The notes below the pieces were generated by a model, which saw only the letters and a program-made list of their open reading frames with translations, did not search any database and was not told the origin of the DNA. Shown here piece by piece: positions 1-9,882 of a stretch of DNA of 64,000 nt. The translations under genes and the position numbers were made by a program. Numbering within the stretch: position 1 is the stretch's first letter; each line of letters opens with the position of its first letter. Source of the stretch: Obelidium mucronatum (Eukaryota; Chytridiomycota; Chytridiomycetes; Chytridiales; Chytriomycetaceae); NCBI GenBank assembly GCA_025765595.1, contig JAIVFH010000058.1, forward strand, positions 124,001 through 188,000. The letters run 5' to 3'.

Positions 1-913
1 CTTTTGGAACTGAATACAGCTTGAGAAAGCGCCAAGCACGTGCAGACAATCGATCCATTTTCATGCCAGGAAGTACTTCCCGAAGAATTTCCGTCCATGG
101 CCGAAAGTTTTCCATGTTTGCGGTTTCACCATCTTCCAAGAATGGATACTTTTTCGGAGGAGCGGAGGCAATAGTGCTGGTTTTAATCGAGTCAATTATT
201 TTAGAGTCTTCAGTCAGTCTGCAATTCTTGGGAATATCGGAAGGGTTTGAAACAATGGTCGGGAGAGGTGGAAAGCTCAGTGTGCTCTGCAACGACAAGT
301 GATCGATAAAAATTATAAACTCGGAAAACATGGATTCGGGAAAAGCAATAGTAGAAGTTTCGCAGGCATTTTCGGCAGGTTTCAATAGTACAGTTGGGAG
401 CGACTGCTGCGCACGAAAAAGAGCGGCATCCTTCCTTGTCACATGAAGTAGTGGACGATACCGCTTGGCTATGTCAGACCATGCACGATATCCAAGCTTG
501 TTCTCGCTACCATTTTTTAAATACCGTGGTGGTGGGTGTGGAAAGATGGCTGCTATGTCCACTTTTCAGAAACACAATTCACAAGAAAGCACAAACAGAA
601 AGTAATAATTCTCACAAGAGTTCGTTTTGGATTCAGTGCTTATTTTCACGTGGGAAACTGGATCGAGGATGTCAAAGTCTGATTCGCTGGGAGAGTCTCT
701 GTCGGAAAAAGTGAGAATATCGGCATCACTTGTGAGCTTAGACAGGCATGAGTCTGAGTTCAACGTTTAAAATGAATAGCTCAAATAGCTTGAAGTAGAA
801 AACGCGTAAAACAAACCTAGCACAGTCAATGGAAACATCTGGCCGTCGTGGATACTATCCCAGCGCGGCCCAGTTGAAAAATCGAGCGACGGCAGCGATA
901 ACGACGAAGACAT
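1..913 (-). CDS. Finger-family protein without visible finger, two W modules (C-terminal end outside window)
   Basis: Function not recognised. Three exons fit by frame: 817-913, 616-753 and 1-561, with introns 754-816 (63 nt) and 562-615 (54 nt), both GT...AG. The last exon is open to the left edge, so the protein is incomplete. The start is the ATG at 911-913, 53 bp after the stop of the upstream same-strand paralog. The protein has a Ser/Asp-rich start, then a proline-rich lead-in to a W module (YRAWSDIAKRY), an F module (AFPESMFSEF) and a second W module (FRPWTEILREVLP). The same W and F modules occur in the genes at 967-3208, 3359-5692 and 49450-50493, which is why I call it a gene. No zinc finger is visible in the part seen. 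A DNA-binding or partner-binding role is inference from the paralogs. Confidence 0.7.
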
Positions 914-966
914 AGCAGGCAGTTTTAGGATGTTTTTATTGTAACAGTTCGGACGAATTTTTTGAA

Positions 967-3208
967 TCAACTTTTTACAACTTTGTCCGGAAAGCAACGA
1001 GAGAGTTCGACCTGCGCCCATTCCTTGAAGGCTTCGAGAAGTCGATCAGGAATAAGATACGTTGTGCCCTTCTCGTCTTTAAAAACGCACTCGTCAACAA
1101 AGGTATCGGCCAATTCGGATTCCAAGAACCGCTTGACACCCCGTTTGACAGCCTTTCGTGCATCCATGGACAAATTACGGAAATCTGGAAGAATCTTTTT
1201 GATTATACTGCAAATTTTGAAGCAAATTAGTTGTTTCAAACATTGTCCAGAAGTGAATATTACCTGATGTATTTTGTCTTGCCTCCTATCTCCTCTTCTG
1301 CCGCTAGCGCAGGAGAAGCTTTAATTAAACCATCAAAGTTCAATGCTGGTTGATCACCCCCTTCTAAATCACCATCATTCCCGGCCCCCCCATCAGTAAA
1401 TGTAGCAGACAAAATCTGAGCACCATCATCTCCGTTGGGATCTTTAACGATAATTCGTAGAGGTTTAGGCGGCTGTTTTTGCGGTTGTGAACGTGGTGCA
1501 GGGACCGGCACCTCCTCAGGAATAACAATATCCCGCCGATAAGTTGGATCCATAAACTGTAGAAACTGAAAGTGCAATCGTTCCGGAAGTCCAAACGTAA
1601 CACTCGAGTGATGTTGCTTCGTACCCGCTTGAGGAATAAGCCGGTGTTCTGCCACGTTATGGCGCCTTTTGAATTTGGTCACCCTTACACCGCTGGCTGG
1701 AATAATAGAAAATGTGGGTATTTGGAATCGAATAACGTCTGTCCAGGCACGCCATCTTTCAGTGTTGGGGGTTCCGTCCGCAAGGAACTCGTGGGGCTCA
1801 ACAGGATACTCAAGTTTGGGGTAAATATTGGCTGAAGATGTGATAGGAACGACTGATGCGGGTTCTACCGGTGTGCTATTTCCAAGGTTGGAGGCAGATA
1901 CAACTTCCGCCTGAGAAGCAAGTTAGTCACTTAATTTGAAGAACCAAAAACCCACTTCTACCTGTGAAGCTGAAGTCGAATTTAGCGTTGGGCCTCCTCC
2001 TATGGATTGAAAAATCTGTTTGACTGCAGCCGGGCAATGCTGACACTGGTTCAAGTGTCTCATCCACTTGAGTTTGTTGTTTGACGCTATCAGCACTTTG
2101 CAATAACCGCAAAATACTTTTCGCGCAGTTCCCATTCCAGTCTTCATGACATGCTCGTTGATTAACTCCTTCAAGTCCCAAAGACTGTAACCTTGGGCAT
2201 CCCGTTGTTCTCCACTACCAACAGCCAATTCTTCACCACCAGCCGCCAAAGCCTCATCCTCCTCTTCAGAAGAATCCGGTGCATCCAGATTCGGATCAAA
2301 TAGAGCCTTGACATTTTTCGGTGTCTTGTGGCATGTCCGGATGTGCCTTTCCCACCTGCTCCTGTTCCTGCTCGTAATCACATTCTCACAATACAAACAC
2401 GTAATAACGCGCTGTCTCCCACTACCCTCCTTTTTCACGTGGTCATCAACATTGACAAGAATTCTTTGGTTACTGGTTCCACCACTCGCGCCACCGCTTT
2501 CAAGCAGGACAGCATTATCAACAGGCGCAGAAAGCTTTTGGGGTTTATACAGCGGTGTCATGGATGAAAGGCTCGACCGCTGCGCTCGAGAGACATTGAT
2601 GGTTTCAAGTTTGGGTCGCTTTGCTGTTCCTTCAGTGGCAGTTGGAGTATTATTGCTAATTGCAGTACCTATGGCGCCTCCCGCACCATTAAGTTGTTGG
2701 GGCATTTCAGCTGCTGGTTTAGAAGATGTGGCTTCCAGTTGCTGTTGCTGAGTTCTGGTCCGTTTTATCGGTAGTGGTTGGAAATCCGCGTAGAAGGTGG
2801 ATCCATGAACCGAAGTAAGTTTATCAAACGTTTTACCACTTGCGGATAGCATACTCGGTCGATTAGGGTGGGTAGCACTCATGGTGACTGTGTAGCAAGT
2901 AGTATAATTTCAGCATCAACATATAATCAAGCAATAAACAACATACGCTGAATCTCTGTCGGCGCTTCGCCAAATTCTGTCGAAGCCGTTTGTTGTGTAG
3001 TGATGGCGCTTATCGCTGCCGGGTTGACTGTCCAAGCAGACAGTTCCTTCTTCAATTGGACAATCTCGTCTTGCAATGCCCCAACCAACTGCTCAGAAGC
3101 TGCCAGTTTATCCAGAGCATCTCTTAATTCTCCATTTACAGCGCCGAGTTCTTGGGTTAGAGTGACTCTCTCCTCCAGAACTGCTATGTACTTCTCATGA
3201 ATCGACAT
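967..3208 (-). CDS. Coiled-coil, two-finger protein with W, F and T modules (full length, 691 aa)
   Basis: Function not recognised. Four exons join in frame: 2947-3208, 1962-2887, 1264-1910 and 967-1207. Introns are 2888-2946, 1911-1961 and 1208-1263 (51-59 nt); the total of 2076 nt gives 691 aa. Order of parts: N-terminal coiled coil (about residues 1-65, starting MSIHEKYIAVLEER); a low-complexity linker; two C-x2-C-x14-H-x3-C fingers around residues 250 and 345, each preceded by an HVxKxGxG-like motif and followed by P-x2-VK-x-(L/I)F; a W module (DGTPN...RWRAWTDVI); an F module (FGLPERLHFQFLQFMD); an acidic linker; and the T module (LPDFRNL ... FKEWAQVELSRCFPD). The start matches the paralog at 3359-5692. 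The fingers resemble BED-type fingers, so nucleic-acid binding is likely, but no transposase domain is present. 150 bp separate it from the upstream gene. Confidence 0.8.
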
Positions 3209-3358
3209 GAGGAGAGTTTTTTTGCAGTACAAAACAACAATCGTAGATTCTCAACTACGGTCTCAACGAGTGTCATCGCGAAGTAAAAAATTGTTTAAAG
3301 TCAACCGATAAGTAACTCTAAAGGTCTACCGACCAATAACTAATTTGCTCGTTGTTTA

Positions 3359-5692
3359 CTAATAATCGGAAATCTTTGCATCCACATGTGCCAAAAACGC
3401 CGCATACAGTCTCTCCGGAATTCCAAAAGCACGACCAGATGAAGTTTCAAACATATCCGATCGTATTCGTACATCAGGCACCCCGTTTCTCCTAAGTTTT
3501 TGTATTTTAGTTGGCGGCGCATTGAAACAGTTACCTTGTTATCACCTTTTGAAGCTGGTAGCAAACAAACCAGTCGACTTTTCAATATGCAGATTTGGGC
3601 GTTGAACTTTCAAGATATCCTTCCACGATCGGCACCTGTGAATGTTTGGGGTCCCGTCAGACAGAGTCTGTGGGGGCTCTCGTGGAAATGGCAATAGTTC
3701 CTCGTAGTATTGCGGTTGAAATAAAGTCAGAACGTCGCTTGGGAACTCGGCACAGATGTGGAAGTGAGTCACCCATTCCCCCCGCTTCCTACTTTTCATC
3801 CGACCGAGGCAGTGCTTGCAAACGGCGCTTAAACTTGTTCCTGAACCAGTAAGGATGACCTGGCTGTCTATCAAATCTGATTCGTCTCGTTTCATTTTTC
3901 GATTGCCAGCCACAACTGATTCCTCAACTTCTTTCTCATCCTCTAAATCCTCAGTCTTCTCTTCTTCTTCCTCTACAAGCCTGCTTACCCGCTCTTCCAC
4001 TTCCGAGAAATCTGACTCACTTTCCATCTCCGGTGGCGGTACATCGCCTCCAAAAAATTTCCGTATGTGGGAAGGGGCAGACGAACAATTTACGATATGT
4101 GCCGTCCACCTTGACTTGTGCCCACTAGTCATCCGACTGTTACAATAAGCGCAGAAAATGCTCCGATTCGACCCGGTGCCCCTCCTTCTCACATGCGCAC
4201 CTATATCCGTTTCATCCAGCTCACTTATTGAATTTTCGGTTTGCTTCACGCCCTGTTGAGACAACGCCTCACCACGTAGTTCATCATAATCATCATCATA
4301 CTCCAAGTTCCCATCACGACCTCCATCATCACCAGCACCGACTTCTTCATCATGATGATGCATCGTTTGATCGTGCTCTGCCCCTCTCCCACCGGAATCA
4401 AACAAGGCCGATAACTTCCCCACCGAACTCATATGCGACATTCCAACACTCACAGCGCTTCCAGGCCTCACAAAATGACTCTTCACATCCAAAGGCACAA
4501 ACAAACAGAGCCTCAAATGACGTTCCCAGTTACTCAGTTTATCACTCAAGAGTGGGAACTCGCAGTGAATACACGTAAACTTTTGGCCGCCTCTCTCAGA
4601 CTCTGTTATTCGAACATGTGAACTGGCAATATTTGGTGGGCCAGACAGTTGTGGGGATTGACAGGTTACTGGGGATGGGCAGGCGGTTGTTCCTGTTGAC
4701 GAACTATCCGAGACGATGGCTTCAGTTGACCTTCTCTTTGGGGGCGGCAGCGGCGGTGGTGGGGAGGGCGAAATGTTGTATGAGCTTCTTCTCTTTGAGC
4801 CACGGGGTGCATTTCCCGTTCTCCGGCGGTCGTCCGTCGGTTTACTCCTTGCAGGGGAAGATTTATGGGATGCCAACAAACTAGAATCAAACAGTGATTT
4901 GATATCGGGGTGGACTTCAGGACACTGCAGAATGTGAATCGTCCATTGGATTTTGCTGTTGCTTCGAATAACTTGTTTACATGAACTGCATCTGATGACG
5001 CGTGATTCTCCAGCGCCAGTCTTTTGAACGTGGGTGTCAATGTTGGCATTGTCGACGGTGGTGGTTTCAGGAGCTTCCTTTGATACGTTAGCGGCATCGC
5101 GAATCTCTTCGTCGTCGACTCCTTGTTGTTTGTCAATTTGTTCACATTTTCCTTTGTACTCGGACATTACTGTGTCATGACCAGCCTTAGAAACAAACGT
5201 ACACCCTCGAAGGTGCTCCAGCTCCAAGCCAAGATCATCGACAATGATAGGGCTGGAACAATAAACACAGAACCCGTTGGAGAAATGATGAGGAGCTGTG
5301 TTGACACTCGTTTGGTTCCGACCGGACGATACAACCGCTTCCTCCTTCAATATCTGATTCGTTATTGTTTGCGTTTCATTCAGTTCTTTAGAGCGCAGCC
5401 GTTGTTCAAGCAGGGCAATTTGACCCTTTAGCTGTTGGACTTGAATTTCCAGATACAGGCGGGCCTGTGAGCAACAGGTCCCAGAGGAGGTGGGCGCTTC
5501 ACCCTTACTGATGGAATCTAAACTAAGTAACTGGTTCGTTTTGCTGGCACCACCAAGTTGGGCCTTGAGCTGGACGTTTTCTGCCAGAACCTGCCTCAGT
5601 TCTGCAGAGACTGTGCTCAACTGCTCGGACAGATTCATACGCTCTTCCAGCGCCCGAATCAATCGGTCCTTTATAACAGTTGCTGACTCCAT
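3359..5692 (-). CDS. Coiled-coil protein with five C2HC fingers, W and F modules (759 aa)
   Basis: Function not recognised. Two exons, 3546-5692 and 3359-3491, flank a 54-nt intron (3492-3545); 2280 nt gives 759 aa. The chosen ATG (5690-5692) starts MESATVIKDRLIRALEERM, which aligns with the paralog's coiled-coil start; upstream in-frame sequence looks non-coding. Five fingers begin at CVYC, CSSC, CIHC, CAYC and CKHC, spread over about residues 140-650. Four are about 50-residue repeats with the shared lead-in (HVxKTGxG...R) and tail (P-x2-(V/I)-K-x-x-F). Glu/Asp-rich and Ser-rich linkers separate them. The C-terminus has a W module (LSDGTPNIHRCRSWKDIL) and, after the intron, an F module (FGIPERLYAAFLAHVDAK), and ends there, so the T module is absent. 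Repeated fingers suggest binding to extended or repeated nucleic-acid sites (inference). Confidence 0.8.
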
Positions 5693-5986
5693 GGATGCTC
5701 TTGGGGCGAAGGCGTTATGGAGTTGTTGGGGCGGGCAGAGATGGGTGGGAACTCTTTTCTGGGAGACAATAATAACATAACAATCCCGATTACAAGAAAG
5801 TACAAACAAGATATCATGATATTAGCTGATGCAAAGCAGATTTCTCTCTCTCTCTCTTCCTCTCGCTCTTACATTCTCTCCAACTTCGCTCTATTTCACA
5901 TTGTTTCACCGTTTCACCAAAACACACACACACACACCCTCACATTCAAATATAGAAATGATTGATTGAAATAATGTGATTGAAAA
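5693..5986. promoter_or_regulatory. Upstream region of the five-finger gene with CT and CA microsatellites
   Basis: This 294-bp gap lies between the start of the minus-strand five-finger gene and the stop of PEN-2, so it should hold the five-finger gene's promoter and the PEN-2 3' end. It contains a CT-rich run near 5841-5880 and a short CA run near 5925-5937. On the minus strand these read as GA and GT tracts. No clear TATA box was recognised. Confidence 0.4.
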
Positions 5987-6481
5987 TCACTGGCCAAATG
6001 GAAGATTGATTGAGATTTGGTCTCCAAAGGCGCCCCACTTTGTTCGATTCACTTGATAGACACCTAACCATGTAAAGATTGCAATGGCCCACACAATGGA
6101 TCCCCCCAAAGACAACCACAGATCTTCAAAAAACAAAAGTTCAAAGATTGTTAGAGACAGTGAAGCGAGTTGTTTGGGATAAGAAACTTGTGCGTTCAGG
6201 TTCTACTACATCCCCCCCAAATGAGCACAGGTTGAGTTGCGGCACTCACATGTCGATACACTGGGACTTAGTTCTGCTTTCCGCCGCTGCGATACTTTGT
6301 AGAGATGCACAAAATTGACGAGCCACATGAACGGCAGACAGGCACATCCCATTATAAAGTACCACTTTGCCATCTTGAGGATGTCTTCCGGCTTTGCCGT
6401 ATCTAGAGGGTCTTTCGATGTCCTCGATCGCTGCTGGTCGGCAGCAGGTGATGATGATGATGATGGTTGATCCTCCGACAT
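5987..6481 (-). CDS. PSENEN: Presenilin enhancer 2 (PEN-2), gamma-secretase subunit
   Basis: PEN-2 is the small membrane subunit of gamma-secretase that supports presenilin maturation. Exons 6250-6481 and 5987-6123 join across a 126-nt intron (GTGAGT...TTGAAG) to give 122 aa; animal PEN-2 is about 100 aa. After a Ser-rich N-terminal tail, the protein has the diagnostic hydrophobic hairpin WYFIMGCACLPFMWLVNFVH, a second membrane segment (GGSIVWAIAIFTWLGVYQ), and the family C-terminus WGAFGDQISINLPFGQ, matching the WGALGD...P.G ending of known PEN-2. This intron is longer than most here and a nested small exon cannot be excluded, but the direct splice gives the expected alignment. Its start codon lies 29 bp from the divergent SWIB gene. 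PEN-2 is generally missing from yeasts, so an intact fungal copy implies a presenilin elsewhere in the genome. Confidence 0.88.
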
Positions 6482-6510
6482 GTTTATTATTGTAAATAAA
6501 TAAATCAAGA
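6482..6510. promoter_or_regulatory. 29-bp divergent intergenic spacer
   Basis: The start codons of PEN-2 (6479-6481, minus) and the SWIB gene (6511-6513, plus) face away from each other across this AT-rich spacer containing a TAAATAAATAAAT run. It is too short for two separate core promoters and two 5' leaders, so promoter elements or transcription starts probably overlap the opposing gene. Confidence 0.5.
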
Positions 6511-7952
6511 ATGACAGAACTCGAAGTGGCCATTCACGACATCCTGCTTAATTCCGATCTTGCATCAGTGTCGATCAAGAGCGTGCGCAAGCAGCTCGCG
6601 GCGTCGACGGATTCCCGCGTGACAGCGGCGCTCGAGGCGCTCGACAAGGACGCGGTCAAGGCGCTGATCAAGGACGTGTACGACCGCCTCGTGCCGCCGA
6701 CGGACGCCGGCGCCGCCGAAGACGAAGACGAAGGCGAAGTCAAGCACGAGGACGCCGACGAAGTCGTCGAGGAGGCGTCCGTCGCCGCCGCCGCAGCCGC
6801 CGTGGCCGCGACGGCCGCCGACGAACGCGTTGCGCGCGCGCTGCAGGCCGCCGACCGCGGCCGCGCGCGCCGCGCCACCACGGCGTCGGCGTCGGCGTCG
6901 GCGGCTGCCAAGGCGCCGCGCAAGAAGCCCGACGCGCACACGCCGAAGAAGCGCGCTGCCGGCGCCTCCGCCGGGACGGGCTTCTCGAAGCCGATGGTGC
7001 TCAGCGAGCCGCTCGAGCTGCTGATGCGGGCCGTGAAGGTGCCGGACGACCAGGAGTCTCCCACTCCGCCGAATCTGCCGAATCCAGATCCAAACGAACC
7101 CTTGCTGCTCTCCCGGCCCGAAGTCGTGAAGCGGCTGTGGATCCACATCAAAGCACGCGATCTTCAAGATCCGTCAAACAAAACTACTATTCTCTGCGAC
7201 CCCCTGATGGAAGCCATCTTCAAAGTAAAGAAACTTGGAATGTTCAAGGTGATTGATGGCTCTTTGGCTCCTACCGCTTCACGTTAATTCTGTTTCTTTA
7301 TATTTTTTCGAAGATGAACAAGTATTTGAGTCAACATCTAAAGAGTGCAAACGATGTTTTCGGGGTGGGTAATGACCAACTCGAACGGCATGCTGCAAAT
7401 ACATTGTCCAAATCACCAGGAATACGTGGAAATCGGGCGCGGAAATCTTCAGACTTTGTTGTTGATTCAGATGAAGATGAAAACGCTGACGAAAACGAGA
7501 ATGAGGATGATGATGACGATGAAGATGAAGAAGACGTAGAGGATGATGCAGATGATGACAGACACCTTGACGTTGACCCATCCTTGTCTTCAAAGACAAA
7601 GAAGAAATCAAAAGCAGTCTCAAAGAAGCGTAAACCTGATCAAGAAGACGCGAGCAATGATTATGGCAGTGACCTGAGTGATGACCCTCCTAGAAAGAAG
7701 GGGAAAAGCGTATTTTCAAGGCCATACAACCTATCTCCCGAGTTGCAAGCAGTCGTCGGTTCTGCTGAGCCAATTGCACGGCACGAAGCTGTGAAACAAA
7801 TATGGGCGTACATCAAAACAAATGATTTGCAGGATCCATCAGACAGGAGGTTTATTTTATGCGACGACAATCTGTTGGCATTGTTCAAGCAACCCAGAAT
7901 CTCGGGATTCAGCATGAACAAATTTTTGGGGGATCATTTGTATAAAATTTGA
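6511..7952 (+). CDS. Protein with DEK_C-like N-terminus and two SWIB/MDM2 domains
   Basis: A likely chromatin-associated protein related to yeast Tri1/Uaf30, which carry SWIB domains; Uaf30 belongs to the RNA polymerase I upstream activating factor. Exons 6511-7248 and 7314-7952 join across a 65-nt intron for 458 aa. Residues about 3-58 form a helical DEK_C-like domain. Two SWIB domains follow, near residues 155-258 (KRLWIHIKARDLQDPSNK ... ILCDPLMEAIF) and 380-458 (KQIWAYIKTNDLQDPSDR ... LLALFKQPRISGF). The intron falls inside the first SWIB domain, exactly where its C-terminal MNKYLSQHL must join. The linkers are Ala/Lys/Arg-rich and strongly acidic. The first 500 bp of coding sequence is very GC-rich and repetitive, with a sharp drop near 7060 to the AT-richer composition of its neighbours. 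Confidence 0.85.
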
Positions 7953-9154
7953 ATTGACAACAATAATCCAACGCAGATGTTGAGCCTTTTTTCTTTTTTT
8001 GCTTTTTTTGCCATAGATCTCGGCTCTTTTGCGGCTTGTAATAAACTCACTCATTTGCTGTATGAATACTGTATAGATAGATCATACAACAACGTACAAA
8101 ACAAACTCACCAGATTTCTCTGTATACTCTTCAGCAACGTGTCAGGAGCTGTTCGAGACGCCAAAAGCAAAAAGGCCTAATTATGAGTTCTGGTGACAAC
8201 TTTTTGAGGTTTTGGGTGAAGCCTGGGCGGAAAAGGGAAAGATGGGGAAAACTAAAAATGAACAATAATTGTGATATTGCGGCAGCACTTGTTGAAGATT
8301 TTAGCTCACAAATATCGCATAAGTTTTGACTAGTTTCTGGGTGGAAATGTTTTGTAATTGAATTTTTCCTTCATGGTCGTAACTGTACACCTAAAAGTAT
8401 GGGGTACAGAATGGGGACGGAATTGCGGAAGTTATCGGAGCCGCTGCGGTGCCGATACTGGTAAATTGGTTTTGACAATTTCCGGACGTGGAGGTCGCCG
8501 GCCGATCAGCTCCCGCTACAGCTAACGGAATTGGACGGGTATCGCCCAGGCATCGGCCAGATACTTCTGTCCGTTCTACTGGCTCTATGCCGTAAAGGTT
8601 GCGGCCATCGGTATCAGGTGGACTGTTCAAGTATCTCCCTTTAACCGATATCAGCAAAGCAAACCAACCCTCTTGACCATTTTATCTCTTGTGTTGCTGA
8701 AAATGTCTTGAACAGTCCGTTTGTAGAGTTAAGCTTGATCTGGTGTGTATTCTCTCATGATTTCTCCATACACCCCTGGAGGAAAAAAATGTTTTAATTT
8801 GTTTTTGAAACATTTTAAAATAACATGGGTGGAATTTTTTAAAATGACGCCAACAAGTGCATTTTGGGAGATTTTTAGGAAATATTTCAAAAAATTTTGA
8901 AAATATTTTAAAAGAAATAAAAAAATATTTTTAAATGTTACGAAAAATAATTTAGAATAATTGGAGGGAATGTATTTAATTATTTCAGAGTAAAGTAAAT
9001 TGAAAGATTAATTAAAAAAAATCTCAACAAATATTCAGAGTAAAATAAAGAGAAAGATTTATCTCAGAATCTTTCAAAACAAAATACCAAAACATTCTAG
9101 AATATTGGTTGGTAAAATATTATAAAGAGTGCAAGGCATATTAAAGAAAAAATT
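7953..9154. other. Intergenic region, AT-rich, no gene seen
   Basis: About 1.2 kb without a supportable gene. The first half has mixed composition; 8780-9150 is strongly AT-rich with long A and T runs. It ends at the left target-site copy of the MITE. No RNA gene or known repeat was recognised. Confidence 0.5.
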
Positions 9155-9162
9155 ATTTTATT

Positions 9163-9879
9163 CACCCGGTCTTTTCCTGTGTGTCAATAAAAGATTGAGA
9201 AATTTTTTCCGTCTCCCCTATCTTTCATTGGCAGGAAAAAGGACTCCTCGCTCATTGGCCAACCATTCGCTCGACCAATCAGATCCATCCGCTCCACCAA
9301 TAAAATAAATGCCCCCAAAAAACCAAACTATTTCACCCATTCCAAACCATCTCCGTCCACTACAACCAAATTGACTCTTCAATACCTGTGAAGAAGAAGA
9401 AGAAAAAGAAGAAGACGTAGAAGAGGTACTGTAAATATTAGTGAATATTAATGAGGACCTGCAAGGGATGGAATAGAGCATGAAGAATAAAGACACTACC
9501 ATTTCGCCGTAACCGCGTGAGGACTTCTGCCCGAGGACGCAATGAATTACCGCCGCTGCCGCTGCTGTTGCTGTTGGCGCTGCATCTCGCTGACAGCCTT
9601 AAAAGCCACTGCCGTTGCTTCTGGGTTGTCTTCAACAGCTGCTGGCCAATTGAAGAGTCAGTGCCACTTTTGGTTGACGTCGATTCGATTGCGGCCTGGT
9701 GCTGGTCCGAACTGTCAGTTAATTCGCACTTGCTGTTTCTTCATGGACTTGGACGGGACTTTGCTTTTTTCTGTTTTTTCTCCGGTCTCAAAAAGCGTCT
9801 CTTTTTCCTGCCAATGAAAGATAGGGGAGACGGAAAAAATTTCCCAATCTTTTATTGACACACAGGAAAAGACCAGGTG
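9163..9879. mobile_element. hAT-like MITE (717 bp, 79-bp terminal inverted repeats, 8-bp target duplication)
   Basis: Terminal inverted repeats at 9163-9241 and 9801-9879 match over 79 bp with two mismatches and begin CACC(C/T)GGTCTTTTCC. An exact 8-bp direct repeat, ATTTTATT, flanks the element at 9155-9162 and 9880-9887. Eight-bp duplications and CA-starting ends fit the hAT superfamily. The interior (about 560 bp) has no transposase ORF, so this is a non-autonomous element dependent on a source elsewhere. The right-hand duplication overlaps the stop codon of the minus-strand gene next door (TAA at 9883-9885), so the insertion sits directly behind that gene. The near-perfect repeats suggest a recent insertion. 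Confidence 0.85.
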
Positions 9880-9882
9880 ATT

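Noticed and set aside
4228..4578. Histidine-rich 116-codon plus-strand ORF
   Set aside because: Antisense to the acidic linker of the five-finger gene, whose repeats explain the His codons.
6534..7167. Long minus-strand open frames opposite the SWIB gene
   Set aside because: Ala/Ser/Arg-rich products caused by the GC-rich low-complexity coding sequence on the other strand; no domains.
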